From contig WEDG01002484.1 of the NCBI GenBank assembly GCA_017591395.1, positions 62,001-126,000 of the forward strand: a stretch of 64,000 bases of DNA, in the 5' to 3' direction. The stretch's first letter is position 1. Each line of letters begins with the position of its first letter. The notes below the pieces were generated by a model. It was not told the origin of the DNA. It was given only the letters and a program-made list of their open reading frames with translations, and did no database searches. The position numbers were made by a program, and so were the translations under genes. This DNA comes from Schistocephalus solidus (lineage: Eukaryota; Platyhelminthes; Cestoda; Diphyllobothriidea; Diphyllobothriidae). Of this stretch, positions 1-10,985 are shown one piece after another.

Positions 1-572
1 AACGCGTTAAAACCAAAATATTCAACAGGCAATACACGTATGTTTTTCCTGTTTACTTCGTTTCATTAGAAAAAAATAACCTTTAACATTAAACGAAAAT
101 ATTTTTTACCATAAAGGAAGTCACAAACACCTGAGCGTCCATACCAATCCTAAGTGCATGTCCTAACTGCGTTCGTCGTAAACCCTTTTAGTTACAGGGC
201 GAAAACCAGTGTTTTAAATGGGTAGGAATGCCCTTTGATAAAGCTAAATAAAGAGAGAGTCTTATGTGCGTTATCATACACAATTTATCTGACGACATAT
301 TATAGGCTCAAATGACACTGATACGCCCAAACTCCATTATGCTTCACTATTTACGATACGAATAATTTTACTTTTTCGTTTCTAGCCACGGAGTCCTAAC
401 TGGCCTATGGGTGGAGATGTACCAAAAGTAACAGTTCGAAAGGATAGCCTTTGTTCACATATAACTGCTGGGATAGGCGGTAGAAGTTTGAGTCTGATGT
501 CGGGACTGCCTTTGGAAGAGGCCTTATTGAAGTAGTCCTGATATTACCGTTATCCAATTCGGTCGTGTTATT
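1..572. other. AT-rich intergenic stretch
   Basis: No convincing coding exon, repeat copy or RNA gene is visible here. Short reading frames on both strands are not supported by motifs or splice sites. The last ~170 bases may be the upstream part of the decayed RT fragment that follows, because the frame stays open from 573. Confidence 0.4.
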
Positions 573-950
573 GTGTTTCCCATTGCAGATTGCTACACGT
601 TTGTTTCTTACGATAACACTATGGGCTTGTTTGAGCACCCAAAATCGGAGGATGTGATTTGCGGTTCGCTTTGGTCGTCGTCCGTAGGATTCAAAGACTG
701 TGTTCTTGTTATCTGGTCGTTATGGGTATTCGCGTCTGAACATCAATTAATATTTGGTTATCACCGGCAAGGCACTGTCTTAACTACGACTGAACGATGC
801 CTAGAACAAATTCATTCGGACTTTGACGCTCTTTCGGAATGAAGCTCCACATGGCTAATGGAGTTCTCACCTTCTAAGTGTCGCAACATGAGTTTTGGGC
901 CTCCCTTTCTTCGGTTCAATGAACGAATCCAGCCGTTCCAAATTTGAAAA
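573..950 (+). pseudogene. decayed LINE reverse-transcriptase fragment (thumb region)
   Basis: The frame from 573 runs open to a TGA at 840-842. Read through that stop, the translation contains 'CLEQIHSDFDALSE', then 'SSTWLMEFSPSKC' and 'MSFG'. This matches the usual order in non-LTR reverse transcriptases just after the catalytic aspartates: a helix, then a Trp-containing turn, then a lysine-cysteine pair followed by a hydrophobic-Phe-Gly. The palm motifs upstream are not recognisable, so this is a short remnant and its clade cannot be assigned. The in-frame stop and missing palm make it a pseudogene. A chance resemblance is possible because the match is short. Confidence 0.42.
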
Positions 951-2029
951 ATTCCAAAGACATTTCACAAAAAAACTCCAGTTTCCGACTCTCTAAACTT
1001 ATTCCTATTCAACAAGAGTCAGCAAATGAAGCTAAAATTTATTTGGGTCAGGAGACTGGAAGCAGGATTTTTGTCTCCTTTTGCGACTCAATAATAGCTC
1101 AACTCTCCCTATGATTTCTGTCATTACCCCCCCCCCATCGCCAACTCTTGACAACCTTGATACTTTCCTCCGATTTTGCAACCCCGAAGATGGTCTCCAG
1201 GTTCAGTTGATGATCAAGGCGGGTCCTGATGGTTTTGCCTCTTTGCTTGGTGGACTATGCAGTCAGCAAGATCGCATCTCGATTATGATCTCGTTACCTC
1301 TACTGTCCCCTCTTCGTTTCGACCTTGTTGTCTACGATGAGTTCCTCCTCTCTCACCTCCACTGGTGGTTACAAGCAGTAGCTCTGACTGCTATATTATC
1401 TCTCACACGACAAGGAGCATACCGAACCCTCATACATTGTCAGCAACATCACAATACTATCCCATTGCATCTAGCTATTAATTTTTTTGGAAAATCAGTT
1501 TTTTTCTCCTAATTTTTGTTAAATTTTCGGCTCGCCGAACTCCGCCTCCGATTTAACCGTAGGATTTTTTTACTGCTTCTTTTCTAGTTCACCGTATATG
1601 TCAAAGATTGTTGACTATTGTTTAAAAATGGCAAATCGTTCTAAATCGGATATGCCGACCATATTATTCATTTCTGCTGTTAATATGGCTGCTCACATAG
1701 TGCAGCAATTATCCACTTTGTATTTATTTATACCGTGATACTAGGTTTGAAATTACGTGGCTCTCTGGGCCTTGAATATACAATTTATTTACTTATATTT
1801 ATTTATATCCGTCACGTTTGGATTTTAGCAAAAATAAATCAGCTATGGTTGTTTCACATCTTCGTCTAACCTACGAACGCCTTCCATAGGTCTGTCAACA
1901 AGCTTTTGTAGAAAAGAAAAGCCAGGTATTAGCGAGAGATGGCGAAATGTATGGATGTTACAGGAGAACGATGACGGAAAGAAACTCTAAGTTTACTTAA
2001 GTAGGTAAGCCAAATTTAGTTAAGATTTT
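951..2029. other. non-coding stretch with pyrimidine-rich tract
   Basis: The stretch holds a CT-rich, low-complexity block (about 1100-1480) with a run of nine C near 1127. An open frame at 1081-1512 follows that composition and shows no domain. At 1761-1793 a ~30-base block resembles 13353-13384. Nothing else is supportable. Confidence 0.4.
1761..1793. repeat. short dispersed repeat, copy 1
   Basis: About 32 bases with the core 'CTCTGGGCCTTRAATAT' followed by 'CAATTTATTTA' recur at 13353-13384 in the same orientation with a few substitutions. It may be the end of a longer degraded element; the family is not recognised. Confidence 0.4.
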
Positions 2030-2290
2030 GTATATTTTTGAATGGTAACAGGCATTACACTTGATGGCACTATTAATGAAAAGGTATCTTTGCATATTTT
2101 TAGTCATTATAAAATTGTAGACATTTGAAAAAAATTTGAGTCAAACCATAACATAACGTAGGATACCTTTTCACGGTTAAAGGCGAAATATTGTGGAATA
2201 AAGGTAGAGCCCGAAAGATGTTATAAAGCTGGCTTTAAGGAATCATGTTGTGAGAGTCGTCTTTTGTCAAATATAATGTCATTATACGGG
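2030..2290 (-). mobile_element. 5'-truncated LINE 3' end (same family as LINE B)
   Basis: This segment aligns with 7305-7562, the 3' untranslated region and last codons of LINE B, in the same orientation and across its whole length with scattered substitutions and small gaps. On the minus strand the first codons still read 'DIIFDKR', identical to the C-terminal end of LINE B, and the remainder is 3' UTR ending in an AT-rich tail near 2030. It therefore represents only the last ~260 bases of an insertion, the typical outcome of incomplete target-primed reverse transcription. Confidence 0.75.
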
Positions 2291-2528
2291 AAGGCCCATG
2301 AAGTAGGCTGGTTGACCTGGGATATGAGTTTCCGGGCCGGTACGGAGAGGTGAAATGGGCGTTTGTGGGATGTCCTGCGATCAGAGTTACTGGAGGTTTA
2401 TCCTTAGCCTTAGTTATGTGTCACAAAGGCCAGTATTAAATAAATTGTTTTTATTCAGCATCCATTTCGTACCGCCTTGTCTATTAAATGAGTGAGCTCC
2501 GGACGCTTGTTGATCAAAAAAACCAGAC

Positions 2529-2985
2529 ATAATTGCCCTGACAGAAACGTGGCTCTCGGAAGTTATTCCAGAACATGAAGTATCCCTCCACTGTTATCAA
2601 ATCATGAGAAGAGACAGGAGAAACCACGGAGAAATCGCTGTTTATGTGAGTGATTTCCAAGCTTCATCCTGTGACAGGCGATAAAGTACTCTTTTAGAAT
2701 GTAGCATTCGGGATACGAGTAAGGGAAGGGCAACGTTTCAATTGCCCGGACCATGTGCTCACCTGAGACGAGGATAATTTTCTGGATTTACAAGATCTAC
2801 CACCAATGGGTGCTAGCAACGATGTTGTACTGCTCTTCGAATATTCCATGTTCTCAAACCTGACTCACTTAAGCAACTGAAAACAAACATCTGGAAGGGA
2901 GATTTCTCCAGCATGCGCACGCAAATCTCCGCAAACCGTGGACAACCCCATTACGTGGAACTTTGGACGAATTCTGGAGAATGTT
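2529..2985 (+). pseudogene. LINE A endonuclease remnant
   Basis: Translation shows 'DIIALTETWLSE', the conserved catalytic Glu block of APE-like endonucleases of CR1/Jockey LINEs, followed by 'YQIMRRDR' and a 'VYVSD' strand. After a shift, 2760-2985 gives 'LDLQDLPPMGASNDVVLLF', the C-terminal core in which the usual SDH triad residue reads SND. Several frameshifts and stops interrupt the domain. In an intact element this enzyme nicks target DNA to prime reverse transcription. Confidence 0.7.
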
Positions 2986-3131
2986 CAGCTCGTTGGTAAA
3001 AATGATTATTAATCTTAATTGAACCCTAAAACTAAAGAAAACAAACTATCGTCCGTTTTTGATAAACCGTGAACTTCATATCTCCTTTAAAATAAGAAAT
3101 AAGATGTGGAAGTGGTTTTCAATAACGGGGA

Positions 3132-4640
3132 TTGTCGAACACTTGCAGGAATACAAACGACAATAAGGTATCTGTGGGCGTGAGGCAATCCAACTGCGAA
3201 GGAACTATGAGCTTATCATACTACAAAACTCTTTGGAGCATCCCAAGATCCTACACGGTTACGTACACAATAACCAAAAAAAGCTTGACTCGATTTCAGC
3301 GCTGCGGTCCCAAAACGGAATACTGGAAACATATAACCAAACGTAAGCCTCAGTCATCTCTAGCTTCTTTCAGTCGGTATTCATTCATTAAACGAATCCT
3401 CATATGCTCCCCTACTCAGGGCATCTAAAACATTCGGAAACGTTTGCAGTTGAAAATAATCTTTACTTCTCGCCCACATTGGAAAGGATTGAAGAAATCC
3501 GCCTGAAGCCTGCCATGTCACTGGGTCCAGATAGAATTCATCCGCATTCCCTTCGAGAATTGGCAGATGTACTGTGTGAGCCAGTTTCCATGATATTCCA
3601 AAAGTCCATGGAAGATGGCGAACTACCACAGGAGTAGAAAACTTCTCTTATCTCCCCGATCCATAAAGGAGGGTCTAAGCTGGAGTCGGAAAATTATCGT
3701 CCTATTAGTTTAACCTGAATTTTGTGCAAGGTCATGGAAAAACTTATTAAGTGCCATATAATGAAGTATCTGGAGCAGAAGAACATATTATGTGCTGTCC
3801 AGCATGGCTTCCAGCCTGGTCACTCATGTCTTACGGGTGACCTTTACTCGCAGGATAAATGGACAAAATCCATAGACCAAGGCCGTCTAGTTGATGTCAT
3901 TTTATTTGACTTCAAGAAGGTGTTTCATAGCATACCTCATTGGCGACTGCTACATAAAATTTGCTAGTTTGGTATCCAGGGTTACGTCCTTAAGCGGATC
4001 AAAAGTTTCTTGTCATGCAGACTACAAAAAATACTTGTTGGAACCACTTAATCCGAGTGGGTTCCAGTACAAAGTGGTGTTCCAAAGGGTTCAGTCTTTG
4101 TTCCTCTTCTGCTCCTCATTTATATATACGACTGCACTGATAATCTTGACTGTGATGCCATCATGTTTGCAGAGGTATTAAAATCTGGCAAACCATCAGC
4201 CCTGTTGATGACGCGCAGAAACTACGAGAAATCATTGACAAATTGGGTGTCTGGTCCAGCAAATGATTTCTAACGTTTAATATACCTAAATGTGTAGTCT
4301 TACGCTTGGAGTCTGGGAGAAGATGTTTCCCAAAACAACAGTACTACCTCAACGGAATTCCACTAAAAGAAGTAGATACACACAAAGATATAGGTATCTG
4401 GATAACTTCCAACCTACTGCCTTCCGAACACTCTAAACGAGCCACCCAAAAAGCGACGAGCATCATGCACTGTATCAGGCGCGCCTTCATAGTCTTTCCT
4501 CCCGAAATGTTTTCACGGATCTTCAGTACTTTCGTTAGACCATATTTGGAATAAGGAATGCCAGCATGATGCTCTGGATGAAGAAAGACAGTGATCTCAT
4601 TGAGCAGGTGCAAAGATGGGAAACAAAATTTGTGAACGGT
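3132..4640 (+). pseudogene. LINE A reverse transcriptase remnant
   Basis: From 3404 the frame reads through 'SLGPDRIHPHSLRELAD', the conserved start of the RT domain, to a stop at about 3637. It then continues with 'SPIHKGGSKLESENYRPIS', 'QHGFQPGHSCLT', 'DFKKVFHSIPHWRLL' and, after a shift, 'SGVPKGSVFVPLL'. The catalytic box is destroyed: where LINE B has FADD this copy reads FAEV. The thumb and connection are at 4306-4554 ('DIGIWITSNLLPSEHSKRA'). The region 3132-3400 holds the linker in another frame. Confidence 0.78.
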
Positions 4641-4990
4641 CTTAGGATCCTGTCATATCCAATAGACTTATCAAGCTCAACATGTTGCCTTTATCTTATA
4701 GATAAATGAGATGTGACCTGCTATGGACATTCCGAATTATCCACGGACATGCTTGTTCGGTAAAATCCGAAGATTTCTTTGAGTTGACAAACCCTTTACC
4801 CACCTGCTTGGTCATCCATATAAGGTCAAACGCGAATTTTTACGCCTAGATCAACGAAAAGTTTCTTTCAATCAGCAAGTGGCTCAACCATGGAACTCAC
4901 TTCCCAGCCAAATTATGATATCAAATACCGTGGATATGTTCAAATGACAGTAAGACTAATTTATTTTTGATAACCAACGACTCTCCATGC

Positions 4991-5154
4991 AGGACTGTCT
5001 TCAGCCAACCATTAGCTTTACTTCATAATTTCAATTTATTTTTTTATTGTCAGTTTACAGGCAAGGTCAAAGGAGATATACAGTAGGGGTTCGAGCTGAC
5101 AGTGAAAAAAGCCCTGATCATTCTTTCAAGTGTTTTCAGGAGAAAAAACTGCAG
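4991..5154. other. spacer between LINE A and LINE C
   Basis: AT-rich bases following LINE A; no features recognised. Confidence 0.3.
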
Positions 5155-7302
5155 CTAATTGAGGGATTTAAGTTCAGGACAGGGAAGCGTTGACACAGCT
5201 ACACGGTGTAGTACTTCTCCTTTCAGTGTTATTGATCCAGTATTCTTCACCAGCAGGTATGTCATCGAGCGGCTGCTCGCTGTCAACTGAGGAATAAGCC
5301 GAGTAAGGTCCACAGAGCCAGCAATATTGCCCTTATCATGAAGTCCGGCACAGGATTCAGAGTCCATGAACGCCATCAGAACGGAAGAGGGCTTCCACGG
5401 TGTCAGCACCCAAAAGTTTTGGAAGGTGTCCTGAATGAAGAAAACTAGTGACAGCTCTCGTAAACAAGGGATAGCTTTGCTGAATTTTGATACTTCTGGG
5501 TAACTTATTCCAGATTGCTATAGCGTTTACGGAAAAAACTGACGGTATCTAACGGTGCGTGCCAAAGGATGAAATGAAAATACATCTCGATGACTGGTGC
5601 GCCGAGAGTGGTAGAGCTGCATCAGAGATGTAAGGGGGTTAAAGGTACAACTTTTTAATTGTTTATGCAGTAAAAATAGTCCCTTCTGTATTCTGCGAAG
5701 CCACAACGAGTCGAGGCTTGTAAGCTCAAAGCGTTGTTGATAGTACAGGTTTCTGCTTTCTGAAGAAAAATCTCTTTATGTAAAGAAGTGCTGGACTGAT
5801 TCCATCTTCATCCGTTCCCTAGCATGCAGAAGGCTAAATAGAAATGAGCAGCATTCCAGGCTAGGTCTGACGTACATTTTATAAAGGCTGATTCTAACAT
5901 TAACGGTTTGGAAATTTCTGAGAATAAACCCAGTAGTTCGGCGTGCTTTCGAGACAATCAGGGCGCAGTGCTCTGACAGATTAAGAATACTAGAATATGA
6001 TATGCCCTGATCCTTTATAACTCCGGGCAAATTTAGGTCGTGACCGTCTTTGTTTAGATGGTGCTGATGGTTGTTGTCAATAACCATAACGGAGCACTTG
6101 TGGCAAGAAAGCGAAAGGCGCAATGTGCGACACCACTGAACGAAGGCCTGAAGATCGTTTTTTAAGAGCTCAAGCACCATGTTGCAATTGACCGGTTTAT
6201 ATCAATCGGCAACTCTTAACTCGTCAGCATACATAAAGGGCCTACCATACTGAAAACAATCAGGAACGTCGTTAACAAAAAGGCAAAATAGAAGCGGGCT
6301 GAGCACGCTACCCTGAATAACTCCAATCCTTACATGCGTGGGGTTGGAGATTACATCGGAAATTTTGACCCGTGGTGCGCGAAGATTAAAATAGGAGGAC
6401 ATTAATTTCAGAAGCTTGTTACCTATGCTGAAGGAGGCAAGTTTCAGCAGCAGGATATCATGGTCAACGCGATCAAAAGCCTTTCGTGAAATCAAAATAA
6501 ATGGTGCAAATGGCAAAACCGCTGTCTCTAGATTGAAGCACATGATCAAAGAAAGAGAGCTGTCAGGTGTCACAAGACCTTTTTTCGAGGAACCCATGCT
6601 GAGCCGCATTAAGTATGTTATCTTCTGTTGGATGACACATCATCTTGTCTTTGATCAAGGTCTCTAAGATCTTCGAGGCTGTGAGCGGTGTATTTAATGG
6701 CCTAAAGTCGTCAAATGAAGAAAGTCGGCCGTGTTTGGGTATAGGCAGAATGTGCGATTCCTTCCGTAAAATAGGGAAGGTTTCACTTTCAAGAGCAAGA
6801 TTAAATATCTTATACAGAAGGGACGGAAATATATCATTTGCCTCCGCCTTTAGAACGCTGACCGGGACACCATCTGGTCCAGGACTGTTAGATTGATGAA
6901 AACGCCGAATGACTACGGTCCCGTCCCAGACGGTAAACGTTACGGTTTGGAGGACGTTACCGGTCCAAACCCAGATGTAAGAAAAGGGAGCGACAAAATG
7001 TTCACTAAAAGTTATAGAAAAGAAAGCATTGAAGCTATCAGCTGTCAGCTTAGCGTCAGCTATAGGGTTTCATAAGGCGTCTCGAAGTACGGGGTGCTGC
7101 GCTTATCTCTGCGCTTTTACTGTGCGCGAAAAGAGCTTCTCAACATTTAACGATGTGTTTTCGGCAAAGTTGACCTCATCAGCTAGTCGTATTTCGTCAG
7201 ACAGCAACTTAGCCTCTTCAAAAACGTTTTGGATAAAGGGCAGGACGGTAGTGTCGTTTTGTAGATGAAAACGATGGGAGAGTCTACGCAGTCTACGGTA
7301 GA
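5155..7302 (-). mobile_element. LINE C: RT half of a LINE interrupted by LINE B
   Basis: Minus-strand non-LTR element part. It begins (high coordinate) with a linker ('YRRLRRLSHRFHLQND', ORF 7103-7342), then the RT domain and a C-terminal region to about 5155. It has no endonuclease of its own: the sequence immediately upstream on this strand is the 3' end of LINE B. The missing ORF1 and endonuclease half fits element D at 10990-12340, on the other side of LINE B and in the same orientation. I infer that C and D are one older element split by LINE B. Stops and frameshifts occur throughout. Confidence 0.72.
5776..6900 (-). pseudogene. LINE C reverse transcriptase
   Basis: The RT begins near 6900 with 'PSLLYKIFNLALESETFP' and 'RPLNTPLTASKILE', then 'QHGF', 'KAFDRVDHDILLLKL' and 'IGVIQGSVLSPLLFCLFV'. 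The catalytic box reads YADE instead of YADD, so one metal-binding Asp is lost. The palm is in frame at 6202-6609, the thumb and connection at 5776-6180 ('LSLSCHKCSVMVID', 'YKMYVRPSLECC'). The motif set fits Jockey/CR1-group LINEs, but differs clearly from A, B and G, so it is a separate subfamily. Confidence 0.8.
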
Positions 7303-7537
7303 ATATATATGTGTATTTTGAAGGGTTACAGGCATTGCCCATGATGACCCTATTAATATAAAACTATCATTCCATGTTTACAGTCAATAGAAAAAATGGT
7401 GTTCATTTAAAAATGTTTTAATCAAAGCATAACATAACTTCAAATGCGTGTTCACAGCTTTAGGTGAAACATTGTGGAAGAAAAGTAGAAACCGAAAGAT
7501 TTTAAAAGGCTGGTTTTAAGTAATCATGTTGCGAGAG

Positions 7538-9446
7538 TCATCTTTTGTCAAATATTATGTCATCAAGCCTTCTTTTAAAATCATTAATGCTGTCAGAGGT
7601 AACCGTCTCACTTGGTAACGAGTTCCAAGCTCGTACCACTCGTTGGCTGAAAAAAAACTTTCTAAGATTCAATCGCGTGCGTTCGCTTCTGACCTTGTAA
7701 GGATGACCACGCAGATGAGTTTTGCAGGCAAACTCGAAGAAACCCTCCGTTCTCACGGAGGAATCATGGCTCCGGATAATCCGGCATGTCCAGAGAAGGC
7801 TACACCGTAAGTGCCTGTAGGAAAGAGGAAATAAGTCAAGCTTTTTCGATCTGTCTTGGTATGGTAAAGTCTTAAAAACCGTCGACCATCTTCGTTGCTA
7901 TCCGATGCACCTGTACGAGGAGGTCAACATCTTTCTTCATCCACGGTATCCAGGCTGGTATTCCGTAATCTAAGTGCGGTCTCACGAAGATGCCATATAC
8001 TTTTCCGAAGAGATCAGGGGGGAATATTTTAAACGCACGTCTGATCCAATGCAGTGTACATGTTGCCTTCTGTACTGCTTTCTTACAGTGTTCTGAGGGC
8101 ATTAACTTAGCAGTTGTCCACATGCCCAGATCTTTGTGTGTTTCCACCTCTTTTTATACCGGGCCATTAGTAAAGTACTGGTGTTTTAGATATACTTTTC
8201 GACCAGCACTTATGTGTAGGATCACACACTTCGATACATTAAACTTAAGCAGCCACCTAGCCGACCAGGCACTTAGTTTGTCGATATTCGACTGTAACCC
8301 TTTTGCGTCATCAGCACAGCTGACTTCAGTCCATATTTTTATGTCATCTGCGAACATGACAGCTTCACAATCTAGGTCATTGAGACAGTCGTTAACGTAG
8401 ACTAGGAAGAGTAGGGGACCCAAAACAGAACCCTGTGGAACACCATTTTCTACTTTTGCCCATTCCGAGCTAGAGTTTCCAACAACAACCCTCTGTACTC
8501 TGAAAAACAAGAAACTCTTGATCCAATTGAAAAGTTTTCCTCGAATTCTGACGTTCCAAATATTCTTTAAAAGCCTTCTTGAAGTCAAAAAATACAACAA
8601 CTTCTGGATGACTCCCATCTGCTGCCTTTGTCCATTTCTCGTGCGACTGAAGGGCACTCGTGAGACAGGAGCGTCGTGGACGGAAGCCGTGTTGGACATC
8701 ACTTAGGATTTTGTTGTTTTCTAGATAGCAAATTAAGTGCCTTTTGATAAAACGCTCCATTATTTTACACGCTATGCAAGTTAAACTAGGAGGGTGGTAA
8801 TTTTCACAGTCCAGTCGTGAACCTCCTTTATAGATCGGGGCGATGAATGCACTCTTCCATTCTTCCGGAAGTTTGCTTTCTTCAAAGTGGAATATGATAA
8901 ACACTGGTAAACACAGTTTATCAGCAAGTTCTCTAAGTGCTTATGCAGGAATTCTATCCGGCCCAGGCGACTTGGCAGGCTTTATACGAAGTAATTCGGT
9001 TCTAACTATGGTCAGTGAAAAGTCTAGGTCTAGGTCCTCTGTTAGGATGAGGAGGAGGTGGATGAGGAAGGAAAATGAGGGGTATACATTGGTTGAAAAA
9101 CTGGTGGAATAGCAGCAAAATTATAAGGCTCTCGGGTGAAGACGGTCTGAAAGAATTTTGAAAGAAGGGATGCATTAACCTGATCGTCGGTCTCCAGTTT
9201 TCCGTCTTCAGACCTAAGGGCAGGGATCATTTCCTGAATTCTCTTTGTACTCCGTATATAGCCATATAGCATTTTGGGGTGTTCCAACGATTTTTGCAGT
9301 ATTTTTAGTTCGAACTTCCTCCGCAGCTTAGTAGCCCTACATTTACAAATGTTGCGTTGCTGCTTATATTCCCGTAAGTGAGCATCGGAGCCGGGTTGTC
9401 TGTAACGCTTCCAGCAGCGATTTATTTTTTTAAAAGAGGCCTGCAA
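7538..9446 (-). pseudogene. LINE B reverse transcriptase and C-terminal region
   Basis: The linker (9446-9042) contains 'LEHPKMLYGYIRSTKRI'. A CT-microsatellite-like insertion near 9030-9060 disturbs the frame. The RT at 8904-8154 has 'WKSAFIAPIYKGGSRLDC', 'QHGFRPRRSCLT', 'VVFFDFKKAF', then after a shift 'NGVPQGSVLGPLLFLVYVND' and the intact catalytic box 'VMFADDIKIW'. The C-terminal part is at 8147-7872 ('METHKDLGMWTTAKL') and 7756-7538, ending 'DDIIFDKR'. Two or three frameshifts keep it from being one ORF. Confidence 0.85.
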
Positions 9447-9583
9447 GTTTGCGTTTATTTATTTTGGGGGGTTTGTGGTTGTCTTTCTCCTGAGAGGACA
9501 GTTCAGGTAAACAATCCTTTTCAATAGCGAGCTCAATGTCGCCCAATCTTTATTCGTCCCACCATGTAGTTCTGTTTCCCAGG

Positions 9584-10254
9584 CTATCTCTGACATTTGT
9601 CTTCTAATAAGTGAGAAGTCCCCCTTCCAAATGTTTCTTTCCCAAGTATCGGGTAAATTTGGTTTGTAAAACAGTGAGTACTCGAAGCACGGCGTAATGT
9701 GATCACTTGACCTAATGGCGGTCGATCCTGTAGGTCTAGCACACTGTCCTCATCTCGTATTAAAATCAGGTCAAGACATTTTGACTGTTTTCCTTCTCTC
9801 ACCCGTGTTCCAAAGGTGACGTTCTGGCAGAAAAGTTTGTCTGTTGCCCATTGCAATAGTTTGTGGTTGAAATTATCTGGCATTTCTATGTTTTCCAGTC
9901 AATACCAGGAGCGTTAAAATCCCCAACAATGAGGACATCTTTCTTCTTGCTGGCTTTGTAGAGTTCCGTAATGAGAATGAGATGCTGATCGAAAGTCTGA
10001 TAGGGCGAACGGTACACAACCGATATCGTCAGTGGTCTGGAATACTTAGCAGATATAGTAATGTTTAAGACTTCCACATCGCGTAATGGAATGTGTATGT
10101 CAGCAATAGCGGTCAGCTTGCGAGTGACATAAACTATGACTTCTCCTCCTCGATTTGGTCTATTTCTCCTGAAGTGCGAATATCCTCTGAGTGATATTTC
10201 AGAATCAGTAATGTCTGCAGTGAGCCACGTTTCAGTGAAAGACATAACGTCTGG
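9584..10254 (-). pseudogene. LINE B APE-type endonuclease
   Basis: The frame at 10245-9886 starts with 'MSFTETWLTADI', the catalytic Glu motif, and continues through 'RGGEVIVYV', 'VVYRSPYQ' and 'VGDFNAPGIDW', the conserved Asp-Asn motif. A TGA interrupts it at 9886. The frame at 9883-9584 continues with 'KCLDLILIRDEDSVLDL' and 'RPPLGQ', but the final SDH is disrupted by a shift. In active LINEs this domain nicks the genomic target. Confidence 0.78.
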
Positions 10255-10887
10255 TTAAATTTCATCCACTTCGTTTCTAAGGTCGTCCAGCTTGTTGAAC
10301 AGGCTTTGTACATTTGTGGAGATGACTTTCAATGCTCGATTCGTCGGGGAGACCCAGCCTTCAGTGTTACAGGTTTTGGCCACAGGAAGGACACATTTAT
10401 CTGGACTATTTGACCGTCTTTGATTTTCAGCCGTTTCTCCCCTCTGCCAATTCTCTCTCTCAATTCTCTCCGTAGTTCCCTCATTTTTAGCCGTTCCCCC
10501 GGCTCGTAGTCCGGCTGAAAAAAACACTTGTTTGTGCAATCCCCGTAAGGTCATTCTTCCTTCTAACAGAATTGCTGCCTGGGTTTCGTTTTCTAAAAAT
10601 ATTTTTAGAGGTCTTGGGGATAGTTTCATGTCGCGGCTGGAGTCTGCTTTGCCTAGTCAGAAAGCTTTTTGCACGGTGTAAATTTCCCCTTTCTTCAGGA
10701 CTGCACTGGCATATTCATGAAGAAGATCTAGATCGTGTGTTCCTCGTTCCTTCGGAATGCAGGACGTGGATTCTGGGACACCCCGTATTACGATATTTCG
10801 TTTACGGTTTATGGGCGAGGTCCTCATTTGCCCGCCCATGCTAGAGTGGGAGATCACAGAGGTGGCGTTACTCGTGGATGCTGGCAC
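10255..10887 (-). pseudogene. LINE B ORF1-like RNA-binding protein
   Basis: Two frames (10887-10657 and 10629-10255) joined by a small shift. The first holds 'RKRNIVIRGVPES', followed by an acidic helix ending in 'LLHEYASAVL'. The second holds 'SPRPLKIFLENETQAAILL' and 'LRGLHKQVFFSAGL'. This order (strand, helix, lysine-rich loop, Pro-strand, helix, final strand) is that of the RRM-like core of L1/CR1 ORF1 proteins, which coat element RNA. It runs into the start of the endonuclease ('VISTNVQSLFNKL') before a TAA at about 10252. Coiled-coil or zinc-binding parts are not clear. Confidence 0.65.
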
Positions 10888-10985
10888 TTCAACATGAGAG
10901 TGATTTTTGTCCGACGCTGGGTTTCTGGGACTTACAAAGGGAGATAAAGGTAGGTAAACTTCATCCTTGACATTAATTATTTACT

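Larger units (their letters stand above)
2460..4990 (+). mobile_element. LINE A, CR1/Jockey-like, degenerate
   Basis: Plus-strand non-LTR retrotransposon with an APE-type endonuclease (from about 2529), a linker, a reverse transcriptase (about 3400-4300) and the C-terminal region to about 4970. Protein pieces fall in several frames and are interrupted by stops. The linker and RT closely resemble LINE B; for example A reads 'LEHPKILHGY' where B reads 'LEHPKMLYGY'. The 5' ORF1 part was not found, so the copy is 5'-truncated or too decayed. A short CR1-style C-terminal tail lies at 4700-4950. It cannot be active. Confidence 0.8.
7305..10985 (-). mobile_element. LINE B, CR1-like, near full length
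   Basis: The best preserved CR1-like copy here, about 3.7 kb. In minus-strand order it has a leader and ORF1 with an RRM-like core (10887 to 10255), an APE endonuclease (10245 to about 9584), a linker (9446-9042), a reverse transcriptase (8904-8154), a C-terminal region (8147-7538) and a ~230-base 3' UTR ending in an AT-rich tail near 7305. Only a handful of stops and shifts separate the frames, and the catalytic FADD is intact, so it is younger than A and C. The flanking D and C halves suggest it landed inside an older LINE. No clear target-site duplication was identified. Confidence 0.85.

Noticed and set aside
1081..1512. A 143-codon plus-strand open frame
   Set aside because: Pyrimidine-rich, low-complexity composition without a motif or splice context.
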